From a virus: a stretch of DNA of 31,928 bases. This document shows positions 8,974 through 16,834 of the stretch, one piece after another; the stretch's first letter is position 1; the number at the start of each line of letters is the position of its first letter. The stretch is from IMG/VR virus record IMGVR_UViG_3300032797_000633, positions 1 through 31,928 of that record. One strand, given 5' to 3'. The translations under genes were made by a program, and so were the position numbers. The notes below the pieces were generated by a model. That model was not told the origin of the DNA. It saw only the letters and a list, made by a program, of their open reading frames with translations, and made no database searches.

Positions 8974-8982
8974 GTCGGCCTC

Positions 8983-11877
8983 CTAAGCGTCGATGTCTCG
9001 GAACGGATCGACGGTTGCGTTGATGATGTTCATTCGTGGTCCATACCGGTTGTCGCCCTGGGCGTAGCCGAAGAAGTCCCCGCCCATCAGGAGGATCTCG
9101 TCCCTGCTCGTCGGAACAATCGCGGCGCAGTAGGCGTTGCCCGCAAAAGAGGTCCCCTTGTAAAGCGTGGTCGGCAGCAACTTCCGAAGGACCTCCCGGT
9201 TGATGACCGTCCCTTCGATGGGCGCGGAGAAAAGAGCGATTGCAGAAGCGTGGCCGGTGCCGCCGACGAAAATCAACTTCCGCTGCCTGCCGCCAATGTT
9301 CACCGTGGCTAGGTTGACTACCCAGAGGGCGGACATCCAGTCGGACGAGCCGACGATGAAGAAGGCCAGAGGATAGCCGAGGCCGTCTTGCTCTCCAATG
9401 CCCCCCAGCCAATGCTGCGGCCTGGTGCTCTCGTTCGGCGAGAGAATGATCGGGAAGGGATTCGTCTCCGTCCTGATGATACGCGATCCGGGGTCGCTTT
9501 CCCCGCCCGTACCCCAGTGATAGATGATCCCGGAGACGGAGAGGCCCCCGACCATGATGCCATCTCCCAAATCGGTCGCACTCCAGACCTCCGCCACGGG
9601 GTCCCGGAACCAGAATCCGTGTCTGTTTGTGTCGATCGAAAAGACGGTTCCGGAGACTCCCTCAGTCCTTGTCATGTAGGCAATGTTGGTCGGACAGGTG
9701 GCGGGGATGTCATAGTCCCTTTCGTGAAGGGAACCCGCCCGTGTCAGCACGTCCTGGAATTGCCCCCCTATCAGCAGGGAGGCCCCCATCGGCAGGAGGC
9801 AGTTGACTTCGGGCGGTATGCCCCTGCAGGGAGGATTGTACGGTCCGCCGACTCCGGTCTCGTTGGAGAACACGCCGGTGATCGGGTCGTAGAAGAGGAT
9901 GTGATTCAGATCCCTAACCCAGGTCCCGCCCTGTGTCCTCACCTCATTGAAGGTTCCACCGAAAACGATGTACCTGCCCCACTCGGCGGCGCAGTTGATG
10001 TGCCCGTTTTTCGTGATCCCACCGAACGTATACCTCGTTTCCAAGAGGAGGCGCCCGATGGTCACCAAATCGTCCGTGTAGGCCAGGTTCCCCATCGTGC
10101 TGGCACCGTCCCCGGACTTGGTGAAGGATCCATAGATGTAACACCTGCCCCCCACCTTGGTGACACCGTTGACATAGCCGTCAAACCCGGTGCCGATCGG
10201 CGAGAATCGGCTTCCGTCCCACTTGGCGATGCGCCTCGTTGTGGCTGCGCCGCAGTAGTTGAACATGCCCGCGAGAACGACCCTCGATCCCTCTTCGCCT
10301 TCCGGGAACACAGAGATGCTGCGGACGGTATAGGATGCACCCGAACCGATGGGCTTCCAGGAGAAGGCCGGCTTGCCCTCCACGAACGCGGTCAGTTCGT
10401 CCAGGGTGCAGTAGGCGAGGTTGTTGATCGCCATCCCGGTCCTTGTCCTATCGTTTCGGTAGGTCAGTTCGAACTCGTGACCCGTGCGAGCCACGGTTCT
10501 ACCCTCGATCCAGGAGCACTGCGGACCGATCGTGTTCAGGGCAATCACGTTGCGGCCTGAGAGCGTCGGCTCTGACTGGGACAGCGTGCGGATCCCGCCC
10601 GTAATCCCGTAGGGAGCATTGGTCGGGCCGGCCACCATGTTGGCCACGATGACACCACCCGGTTTGTTGCAGGTGAGGCCGTCCGGGATCTGGCCTGCCG
10701 CACCGTGCATGTCGGGCAGGATCGAGTTTCCGTAGAAGATCGGATAGTGGGAATCCGAAAGAACATGCGAGGTTGATAGCGCGCCCCTGGCTTGTATCAT
10801 GCACCCGCTGACCGTGTTGTGCGCGTTCGGCGCCTGAGTCGTCCCATGGAGATATATCGGATTGCCCACGACTGAACTCTTGCCCTTCATCTTCAGTCCG
10901 ATGACCGAAAACGAATCCTTAGCCGCGGGCTGGCCACAACCCATCGTGACTATCCCGTACCAGGCCGTGCCGAACTCTCCGCTCCCCACGCCGTCCATCA
11001 TTCCCCCAAGAACGGCGCCCGCACAATTCTCCACCAGAAGTCCCTTTGGCGTCTGAAACCCCCAATAGCAGTCCGACAGGAGGCACCATTCGACGTTCTT
11101 AAGCCTCACCCCGTACCTGCTGCCGGGGAAACCCGGGAAGACCTGGTTCCCACAGTAGTGGAAGTTGCACCTTTGGAAGAACAGCGTGGCCGAAGGCACG
11201 TTGCTCCGGGCGGATTCCTCCCAGCACACTCCGGAGTACGCTCGCGAACCGTAGAAGGTCAGATCGATGAAGGAAGTGCAGGTGTGACCAACGGAGTAGC
11301 TCTGCAAACCCACCACGGCCAGTTTGTCATTGTCGCTGTCCGCGAGGTAGTCCCTGACGAGGTAAACGCCCGGGGTGCCTATGTAGGTCAGGTTCGGCTC
11401 CAGGGGTAGGTACTTGTAACCGGACCCCACGGGCACCTTGAAGTGGTAGGCCTTTCCCGCGGCGGTCCTCGGAAAGTACACGATCCCGGCGGTGTTGCTG
11501 TTCTTGGCTGCGGTGATCGCCGCCAACAACCCGGTCCAGTTGTCGGTCGTGGGGTCCGGACTGCAACCATACGCGGTCACGTCCACAACATCATCCATGA
11601 CGTTGCAGGCGTTCATGAGCATCTCGCCGCCTATGTCCAGGTCGGCATCGAGATCGGGCGACCAGCAGATTTCCTCTGGAAGAATGCCTACGGCGCCCGG
11701 GACCGGCGTTCCACCCGCGTCCAGGCAGTTCAGCTTCGTGGCCAGACTGTAGGGAAAGTCAGTCAGGGCGGGCGTGAGTTCCGCCGTGCCCCCGAAGATC
11801 CGATTGAGGAAATCGGCCGTCAGGTACTTCCTGTAGTTCAGGTCTTCCAGAACCTGCGGATCAATCTTCCAGGCCAT
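8983..11877 (-). CDS. Tailspike-like protein: beta-helix followed by propeller-like repeats
   Basis: A 964-residue protein. Residues 1-95 form a short head-binding-type N-terminus. Residues about 95-170 (VVDVTAYGCSPD..., GIVYFPR..., YLPLEPNLTYIGTPGVYL) follow the pectate-lyase-like pattern that begins many phage right-handed beta-helices, and beta-helix-like coils continue to about 470. From about residue 500 the pattern changes to repeated units such as VVLAGMFNYCG, RIAKWDGSRFSPIGTGF, CYIYGSF, YIVFGGTFNEV and LLIGGQFQDV. This is the 'gG.F ... WdG..w' rhythm of beta-propeller or Kelch-like repeats. Expected role: receptor binding or polysaccharide depolymerisation at the tail tip. No catalytic residues could be assigned. 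The start is two bases after the upstream stop, with GGAG as ribosome site. Confidence 0.88.
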   Translation of the reverse strand: MAWKIDPQVLEDLNYRKYLTADFLNRIFGGTAELTPALTDFPYSLATKLNCLDAGGTPVPGAVGILPEEICWSPDLDADLDIGGEMLMNACNVMDDVVDVTAYGCSPDPTTDNWTGLLAAITAAKNSNTAGIVYFPRTAAGKAYHFKVPVGSGYKYLPLEPNLTYIGTPGVYLVRDYLADSDNDKLAVVGLQSYSVGHTCTSFIDLTFYGSRAYSGVCWEESARSNVPSATLFFQRCNFHYCGNQVFPGFPGSRYGVRLKNVEWCLLSDCYWGFQTPKGLLVENCAGAVLGGMMDGVGSGEFGTAWYGIVTMGCGQPAAKDSFSVIGLKMKGKSSVVGNPIYLHGTTQAPNAHNTVSGCMIQARGALSTSHVLSDSHYPIFYGNSILPDMHGAAGQIPDGLTCNKPGGVIVANMVAGPTNAPYGITGGIRTLSQSEPTLSGRNVIALNTIGPQCSWIEGRTVARTGHEFELTYRNDRTRTGMAINNLAYCTLDELTAFVEGKPAFSWKPIGSGASYTVRSISVFPEGEEGSRVVLAGMFNYCGAATTRRIAKWDGSRFSPIGTGFDGYVNGVTKVGGRCYIYGSFTKSGDGASTMGNLAYTDDLVTIGRLLLETRYTFGGITKNGHINCAAEWGRYIVFGGTFNEVRTQGGTWVRDLNHILFYDPITGVFSNETGVGGPYNPPCRGIPPEVNCLLPMGASLLIGGQFQDVLTRAGSLHERDYDIPATCPTNIAYMTRTEGVSGTVFSIDTNRHGFWFRDPVAEVWSATDLGDGIMVGGLSVSGIIYHWGTGGESDPGSRIIRTETNPFPIILSPNESTRPQHWLGGIGEQDGLGYPLAFFIVGSSDWMSALWVVNLATVNIGGRQRKLIFVGGTGHASAIALFSAPIEGTVINREVLRKLLPTTLYKGTSFAGNAYCAAIVPTSRDEILLMGGDFFGYAQGDNRYGPRMNIINATVDPFRDIDA

Positions 11878-11879
11878 GT

Positions 11880-14789
11880 CTACTCCAGCACGATGTTGAA
11901 GTTGCCGAACTCGACGGTTCCCGATCCAGTGTTCCTAAAGCAGTTGTCCGGATGGTACTTGTCGGCGATGACCGGGGAGTCGGGGCCGTTGTTCGGGCAC
12001 AGGCTGTTGCAGGCCACCATGTTCTCCTTGCCTCCGTTGATCTCCAAACCGTAGGTCTGGTGGGAGACTGCCAACTCATCGTTGTTCAGGGTGCACGCGG
12101 TGATCTTGCAGCTTGAGCAGCCATCCATCAGCATCCCGGCCAGTCGGTTGGCGTTGTTGGCTCCATAGCAGTTAGCCACGGCTCTGGACCCCACGGCACT
12201 CACCGCGTTGCAGGAGCCCAATTTTATCCCCGACTTCCCGTTCTGGTGGGCGTTGGCCAGGATCGTCCCCCGGGTGCAGGCGTGCAGGTAGAGGCCATTC
12301 CCGAGGCAGGTCACGGCTGAGCATCCGTTGATCTGAAAATCGTGACTGTCCGTAAGGTAGAACCCGTCTTCGATACACTGGTCGGCCTTGCATCCCACCA
12401 TGTCCAGACCCTCAACGTCGGCCGTCGCGTAACCGTACTGACAGTGTATGGCCCGGCAGTGTTCTACCGAAAGGTTCGTGGCCCCGGCAACGTCCAGGAG
12501 ACAGTACAGGTCCCGGCCAAAGGCCCTCTCGATGTGGGCATTGGTAGTGTTGCTGAGGTTCAGGCCCGTCTGCTTGCGGTCCGTCCCCAGGAACTGGAAT
12601 CCTGCGACGTAACTGCCAGCCCCACTGAGGACGAACCCATGGGACCTGTCCGTGGAGGAGTACATCTGGACGATAGTCTTCCAGCCCGACCCGATGAGAG
12701 AGAGGCCGGAAGGCACGACCACGGCGTCGGAAAGCCTGTAGTACCCCGCCCCGAAGTAAGCCGCTCCGTATCCCTCCGAGGCGATGGCCTTCAGGGCCGT
12801 GTAGATGGCCTCGGTCTCATCGATCGTCCCTGAGCCGGCCACGCCTTTGGATCTGACATTGCAGACCCCGGTCATGACATTTTTCGCGCCGATGAGAGAG
12901 TGGCCGTTCAGGTCCAGATCGACGCTGAGGATCAACTTGCCGCCCTCGACGTGGAGGTCGTTGACGCTGACCATGTGCATGAACTTTGCTTCGATGGAGG
13001 CTAGGACGGCCCTGAGGTCGGAGGCCCTCAGGGCATCGCCGTCTCCCCACTGAACGGGTGATCTCCAACCTATGGGACTGCCTGGCATGGTTGCTTCCTC
13101 CGTGGGCGCTGGTACGGTAGGCACCGGCGGCGGTGGTATGGTGATGACTCCGGCCCGGGCCATGGCGAAGGCCGCAGCGACTCCTAGGGTAAAGGCACCG
13201 CCCACGAGATCGGCGTGAGCCGCCTGGGCGGTGGCGACCGCCGGGTCGAGGAGGAGGGAATACGGTCCCGGGGAGACGGCCATCTGCGGGGCTGCGGCGA
13301 CGCACGCGGCCGAGGATAGACTCAAAGAGTAGGCCCCGCCCGAGGGCGTGACCGATGGAGCGGAAGCCGTCGCAACCGCCGGAGACAGTGAGACCGAATA
13401 GGGACCGCCCGATGGACTCGCCGTTGGCGCCGCGGCAGTTGCGGAAGCGGAGGAAACCGAAACCGTGCATGGACCCCCGGACGGTGCCACGGTCCCAGCA
13501 CTCGCCGTGGCCGCAGCGGCGCTCATGTAAACCGTGGTCGGAGCCGGCTGGCTGTAGTACACCAGAATGACTTCGATGTAGGGCGGATAGGCCGCCCCGG
13601 AGGAACAGGCCGCGATGTTGATGTTCGTGGTCGCACTGGAGGTAGAGTCGCTCCCGACGGTCCAGGTGTGCGTGTGCGTGCGGCGGGAGTGAATGTCGGA
13701 CATGGGAGTGTTCACGGACACCATGTCCAGATTGCCCTCACCTACATCGAGAACCGTATGGGCATGCGCGTTCTGCGCATGATAGTGATTCAGGGTGTGC
13801 GTATGCGTCAGGGAACCCCCGGACGTGGGCGAAGTATCGGCCGCTCCGTTCGCCGTGAGAATCATATCCTGGGTCGCGTTGCGACGGGCCCAGCCGCTAG
13901 GAATATCGACAGCGGCACCCAACCAGAGTCCGATGACTCCGGTAGGGGTGCTGGACCCGCCGGTGTCGTTCTGGATCAGGAGGAATTTCTCCCACTTGGG
14001 CAGGGCGTCGGTAGCGCTGGTGGCATCCGAGTTCGCCACGTTCGTTGCCGTCGCATCCAATACGCTGACCTCATGGGCGTGACCATCCTGCGTGTGCAGG
14101 CCATCCGTGGTCGTATCCAGCAGATGGTCGGGATGAGCAGCGACGGAAGAGGTCCAACTGGCGTGGCCATGACTACCCTGGGTGTGGTTATGGGGGGCGG
14201 ACTGGGCATGGGTCTGAGTAGCGTCGCCGCCGGTGGCGTTGCCGTCGGCGCCCGTGGCCGCACCCTTCAGTAGGTAGTGATTCTTGGAAACCGCGGTCCA
14301 GTTCGTCGGGAGGGCACCGGCGTTAGCCGTCTCCCAGATGGCCCAGCAGAGGCTGGGAATGTCGTTCGTCCCCGCCGACTCGATCCAGATGACGTTCAGG
14401 TAGGAGGGCGCGTTGTTGGCAGCCGACAGGGTCACGGCCTCGGTGGTGTTCGTAGGCAAACTGGTGACCTGGCTGGATGGGGCAGAGCCGTGAAGGTGGG
14501 CGGTGCCGCAGAACCAGTAACCCTTGGTGCTGGCCGAGGCGTCGTGGTTCCTCCCCTGCCCGTCTCCCGCAGCCGAGGTTGGGTGAGTATGCTGCTGGAC
14601 CATATGGGTGTGGTTCGCCGGATTGGCATGAGTGTGGGTGGCGGTTCCGCCGGTCCCCCCGCCAGCGGTTCCGGTCGTCGTGTAGACGTATAGACCGTCC
14701 ATGGCGGTCTTCCTGGACCACCCGGCCAGTCCAGCAACGGCCGCGTGGGTTCCGGGCCAGGGGAAGATGATTCCACTGGGGACGGCCAC
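11880..14789 (-). CDS. Tail fibre/spike with three collar-like His-rich domains, 23-residue repeats and a beta-helix
   Basis: A 969-residue protein starting at GTG 14789, with AGGAG eight bases upstream. Residues 1-415 contain three successive collar-type units. Each has a Trp-containing start (GIIFPWPG, LCWAIWE, GVIGLWLG), a His-rich loop (THTHANPANHTH; THAQSAPHNHTQGSHGHA; THTHTLNHYHAQNAHAHT) and a closing strand (YLNVIWIES; FLLIQND; YIEVILVYYS). HxH clusters in phage fibres bind iron or other metals along the trimer axis. Residues 419-549 are tandem 23-residue repeats. A Pro-rich hinge (551-562) leads to residues about 570-969, which contain a pectate-lyase-like entry (YFGAGYYRLSDAVVVPSGLS) and a right-handed beta-helix with N/C-rich coils. 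It is likely a trimeric receptor-binding fibre or spike. Confidence 0.88.
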   Translation of the reverse strand: MAVPSGIIFPWPGTHAAVAGLAGWSRKTAMDGLYVYTTTGTAGGGTGGTATHTHANPANHTHMVQQHTHPTSAAGDGQGRNHDASASTKGYWFCGTAHLHGSAPSSQVTSLPTNTTEAVTLSAANNAPSYLNVIWIESAGTNDIPSLCWAIWETANAGALPTNWTAVSKNHYLLKGAATGADGNATGGDATQTHAQSAPHNHTQGSHGHASWTSSVAAHPDHLLDTTTDGLHTQDGHAHEVSVLDATATNVANSDATSATDALPKWEKFLLIQNDTGGSSTPTGVIGLWLGAAVDIPSGWARRNATQDMILTANGAADTSPTSGGSLTHTHTLNHYHAQNAHAHTVLDVGEGNLDMVSVNTPMSDIHSRRTHTHTWTVGSDSTSSATTNINIAACSSGAAYPPYIEVILVYYSQPAPTTVYMSAAAATASAGTVAPSGGPCTVSVSSASATAAAPTASPSGGPYSVSLSPAVATASAPSVTPSGGAYSLSLSSAACVAAAPQMAVSPGPYSLLLDPAVATAQAAHADLVGGAFTLGVAAAFAMARAGVITIPPPPVPTVPAPTEEATMPGSPIGWRSPVQWGDGDALRASDLRAVLASIEAKFMHMVSVNDLHVEGGKLILSVDLDLNGHSLIGAKNVMTGVCNVRSKGVAGSGTIDETEAIYTALKAIASEGYGAAYFGAGYYRLSDAVVVPSGLSLIGSGWKTIVQMYSSTDRSHGFVLSGAGSYVAGFQFLGTDRKQTGLNLSNTTNAHIERAFGRDLYCLLDVAGATNLSVEHCRAIHCQYGYATADVEGLDMVGCKADQCIEDGFYLTDSHDFQINGCSAVTCLGNGLYLHACTRGTILANAHQNGKSGIKLGSCNAVSAVGSRAVANCYGANNANRLAGMLMDGCSSCKITACTLNNDELAVSHQTYGLEINGGKENMVACNSLCPNNGPDSPVIADKYHPDNCFRNTGSGTVEFGNFNIVLE
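13143..13535 (-). repeat. Tandem 23-residue (69-bp) repeats inside the fibre gene
   Basis: Five to five and a half imperfect copies of a 23-residue unit lie end to end at residues 419-549 of the fibre protein. Copies read like TVSVSSASATAAAPTASPSG plus GPY, and SVSLSPAVATASAPSVTPSG plus GAY. Each has an alternating small/hydrophobic strand, an AxATAxAP core and a turn ending in GGPY, GGAY or GGAF. Copies diverge in DNA sequence, so the repeat is old or under selection at protein level. Confidence 0.85.
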
Positions 14790-14792
14790 CGG

Positions 14793-15053
14793 TCACTTCT
14801 CCTTTGGGATCCTGGTCTGAATGGCCATTTTGGTCTTCTCGTCGATCTCTGCGGCCATCTTCTGGTGGATCACGCTGACCTGGCCGAAAAGATACTCCAG
14901 CGTCCCGCTCCAGTATTGCGGGTGGACCACGCAGACGCCTTCGTGCACGGCCAGGGCGATGAGTAGAAACTCCCGGGCGTCGGCGATCACCACCTCTCGG
15001 TTCTTGATCGCCACTTCCTCTTCGGGACTCGTGGCTGTCAGGACGATCCGCAT
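14793..15053 (-). CDS. Small hypothetical protein
   Basis: 86 residues, ATG at 15053 three bases after the upstream stop, with AGGA as a modest ribosome site. The N-terminal part (MRIVLTATSPEEEVAI) is alpha/beta; the rest is probably helical, ending in a charged tail (RIPKEK). I recognise no motif, signal peptide or membrane segment. It sits between an unknown structural gene and the His-rich fibre gene with spacing of only a few bases, so it is co-translated with virion genes. It could be a fibre-assembly factor or a minor tail protein, but nothing in the sequence decides this. Confidence 0.7.
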   Translation of the reverse strand: MRIVLTATSPEEEVAIKNREVVIADAREFLLIALAVHEGVCVVHPQYWSGTLEYLFGQVSVIHQKMAAEIDEKTKMAIQTRIPKEK

Positions 15054-15056
15054 GGC

Positions 15057-15494
15057 CTATCCTATGTAGAGAATGCCCGCAGGCGGGGCCGCCCACGCGA
15101 CCGTATAGTCCCCGCCATTCGGGAAATTGGTGTCTATCAGCCAGTAGGCGATAACGACGTCGTTGGGGTCGTCGTCATCGTAGAGGTAGGCGTAGGAGAC
15201 CTGAGTGGCGCTTGGACCGAGAGAGGCCCAGACAACATCCTGGCCGTCCACATAGGCCCGATCGCCAGCGGGTGTCGTATCGTACTGCGTCACGGAGGGC
15301 GTCCCGAGGGTCTTGATGGAGTAGTTAGCTCCGGTGAAGTTCACCACGTGATGCGCATGAAAAGCCCCATCGATCCCTGGAACGGCACCCGTGCCCAGGC
15401 CGACCTTGATGGTGTGGGTCCCGGTGAAAGAGATGAGACCGGAGAGAAAACATACCTTCGCCTCGTTCCTGACGTATCCGTCGCCCTGGGCCAT
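15057..15494 (-). CDS. Putative minor tail/structural protein
   Basis: 145 residues, ATG at 15494 with GGAGG about five bases upstream. The sequence is predominantly beta, rich in Gly, Thr, Tyr and Asp. It contains an N-terminal stretch HTIKVGLGTGAVPGI and a C-terminal NFPNGGDYTVAWAAPPAGIL, a type of ending I associate with small phage structural proteins near tail genes. No catalytic motif, signal peptide or transmembrane segment is present. It lies directly downstream of a signal-peptide-bearing protein and upstream of the fibre genes. A role in the virion is likely from context; the exact role is unknown. Confidence 0.72.
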   Translation of the reverse strand: MAQGDGYVRNEAKVCFLSGLISFTGTHTIKVGLGTGAVPGIDGAFHAHHVVNFTGANYSIKTLGTPSVTQYDTTPAGDRAYVDGQDVVWASLGPSATQVSYAYLYDDDDPNDVVIAYWLIDTNFPNGGDYTVAWAAPPAGILYIG

Positions 15495-15502
15495 TTATCC
15501 TC

Positions 15503-16834
15503 CTACGGACTGCGCCGGAAGATGAAGTAGGCGTAGTCCCAGCGTTCTGTCGCGGCGGACGCGAGGTGGACGATGACCATTCCGTTGCGCAGTTCCGCAA
15601 TCGGCGGCACGTCCCAATCCCTGCCCGGATGGGCTAACCTGTAGATCGGCTGTATCAAGACAGAAAACGCCGTGGAATCGAACCCGGCAATAGTCAAGGT
15701 GTCGAACGTAGCTAGGGAGTCCAGATAGGCAACCCCAGACCACGGCGTTGAAATCCCCAAAGGAGCGTCAAAAGTCTGCAGGGTGTCGTAGACCCCGAGG
15801 CACCTGACCCTGAGGGAGTCTTTATGCGTCTCCTCGGTGCCGATGTCCACGTCCCCCAGAAACTCTCCGGCCCGGTCGAGGGAGGATCGGGTCGTGTCCG
15901 TCTCGGCGTGAAAGGCAATGTTTTTGCCGTGGTGGGTCGTCACGGTCTTGGCCGAGACATGAATCCCGAAATTGACGCAACTGTCGGTGACCGCCGGATC
16001 ATTGCTTTCGCATTTGAGGCCGTAGACGTCGCTGACCCTCGCGCTCCCCAAACGAGCCAGATAGGCGCCGCCGACCTTTCCGGTCGCCCCGTAGTTGACC
16101 TTGACCCCGTAGACCTGGGTCCCGCCGGTCTCACCGGACATATTCAGGTCCACGCCGTTGGCCGTCCCCCCAGCGTCCCTGGTGTAGGTCAGGGCCGGAC
16201 CGACCCAGGGATTCACGCTGATGGCCGTGCCGGTTGTCAGGACGCCACCGGCGATGTCGATGACCCTGGAGGCGGAGGACCCGACGCCTCGATACGCGGA
16301 AAAACCGGCCTGACCCGCCGGGACTTCTCCCAGGACCATCTGGTCGCCTCTCAGGAACTCGGCATTGACCGTCGTCGTCGTATCTATCCTGGTTCCGGGA
16401 AGGCCATAGAGGGCAACTGCCAAGGAATCCACGCAGTTCTGGCCCGGCTTGGACATGTCGAAGCGGAGGTTCTTGACCACGAGAGTATCAGGGCCGGTCG
16501 CGGCTACCAGATAGATGGAGCAGGACACTCGGGACCAGTTAGACAGGGGGCTGAGTCTTGCCGGGTCCGGTGCCCAACTCTTGCTCACGGTGTCGTAGAC
16601 GGCGTTGGTGCAGAACCCGGTGGTATCGGCTCGCAGCATGGTACCCACGGAGTCCTGGCAGATGCGGACGCCAAGGCAGTTGTCGTCCGTGACCCTGGTC
16701 GTGACCGCGTACTCGTCCGTGCGGTATATGGGCAGGTGCCAGACGGCGACCTGCTGGTCGGCCGTGACCGTAGCGCCGAGAGGACTACTCGCCAGGAGTA
16801 ATAGCAGGGCCGTCGCCAATGCTGATCGTAACAC
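15503..16834 (-). CDS. Secreted-type (signal peptide) beta-rich protein in the tail module
   Basis: I choose GTG 16834 as start. A perfect AGGAGG lies six bases upstream, and the resulting N-terminus is a textbook signal peptide: VLRSALATALLLLLASSPLG, then ATVTA as a possible signal peptidase I site. A longer in-frame version to 16918 would add an Arg/Pro-rich stretch that only shadows the neighbouring gene. The protein is 443 residues and overlaps the end of the nozzle-like gene by 50 bases. The rest is beta-rich with many Thr, Ser, Asp and Gly. It contains phrases such as DTLVVKNLRFDM, GGTQVYGVKVNYGATG and DSLATFDTLTI, but no enzyme motif that I recognise. A cleavable signal peptide is unusual for a phage tail protein. 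It may be an exported decoration or adhesin, or a host-derived fibre whose leader is kept. Confidence 0.8.
   Translation of the reverse strand: MLRSALATALLLLLASSPLGATVTADQQVAVWHLPIYRTDEYAVTTRVTDDNCLGVRICQDSVGTMLRADTTGFCTNAVYDTVSKSWAPDPARLSPLSNWSRVSCSIYLVAATGPDTLVVKNLRFDMSKPGQNCVDSLAVALYGLPGTRIDTTTTVNAEFLRGDQMVLGEVPAGQAGFSAYRGVGSSASRVIDIAGGVLTTGTAISVNPWVGPALTYTRDAGGTANGVDLNMSGETGGTQVYGVKVNYGATGKVGGAYLARLGSARVSDVYGLKCESNDPAVTDSCVNFGIHVSAKTVTTHHGKNIAFHAETDTTRSSLDRAGEFLGDVDIGTEETHKDSLRVRCLGVYDTLQTFDAPLGISTPWSGVAYLDSLATFDTLTIAGFDSTAFSVLIQPIYRLAHPGRDWDVPPIAELRNGMVIVHLASAATERWDYAYFIFRRSP

Noticed and set aside
9388-10560. 390-codon plus-strand frame opposite the spike gene
   Set aside because: Antisense shadow in the same codon register. 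No protein family pattern, while the minus strand gives clear propeller repeats.
12817-13470. 217-codon minus-strand frame inside the fibre gene
   Set aside because: Same strand, different frame; Arg/Gly/His-rich product explained by the repeat DNA of the real gene.
15824-16801. 325-codon plus-strand frame opposite the signal-peptide gene
   Set aside because: Shadow of a well-initiated minus-strand gene with a signal peptide and strong ribosome site.
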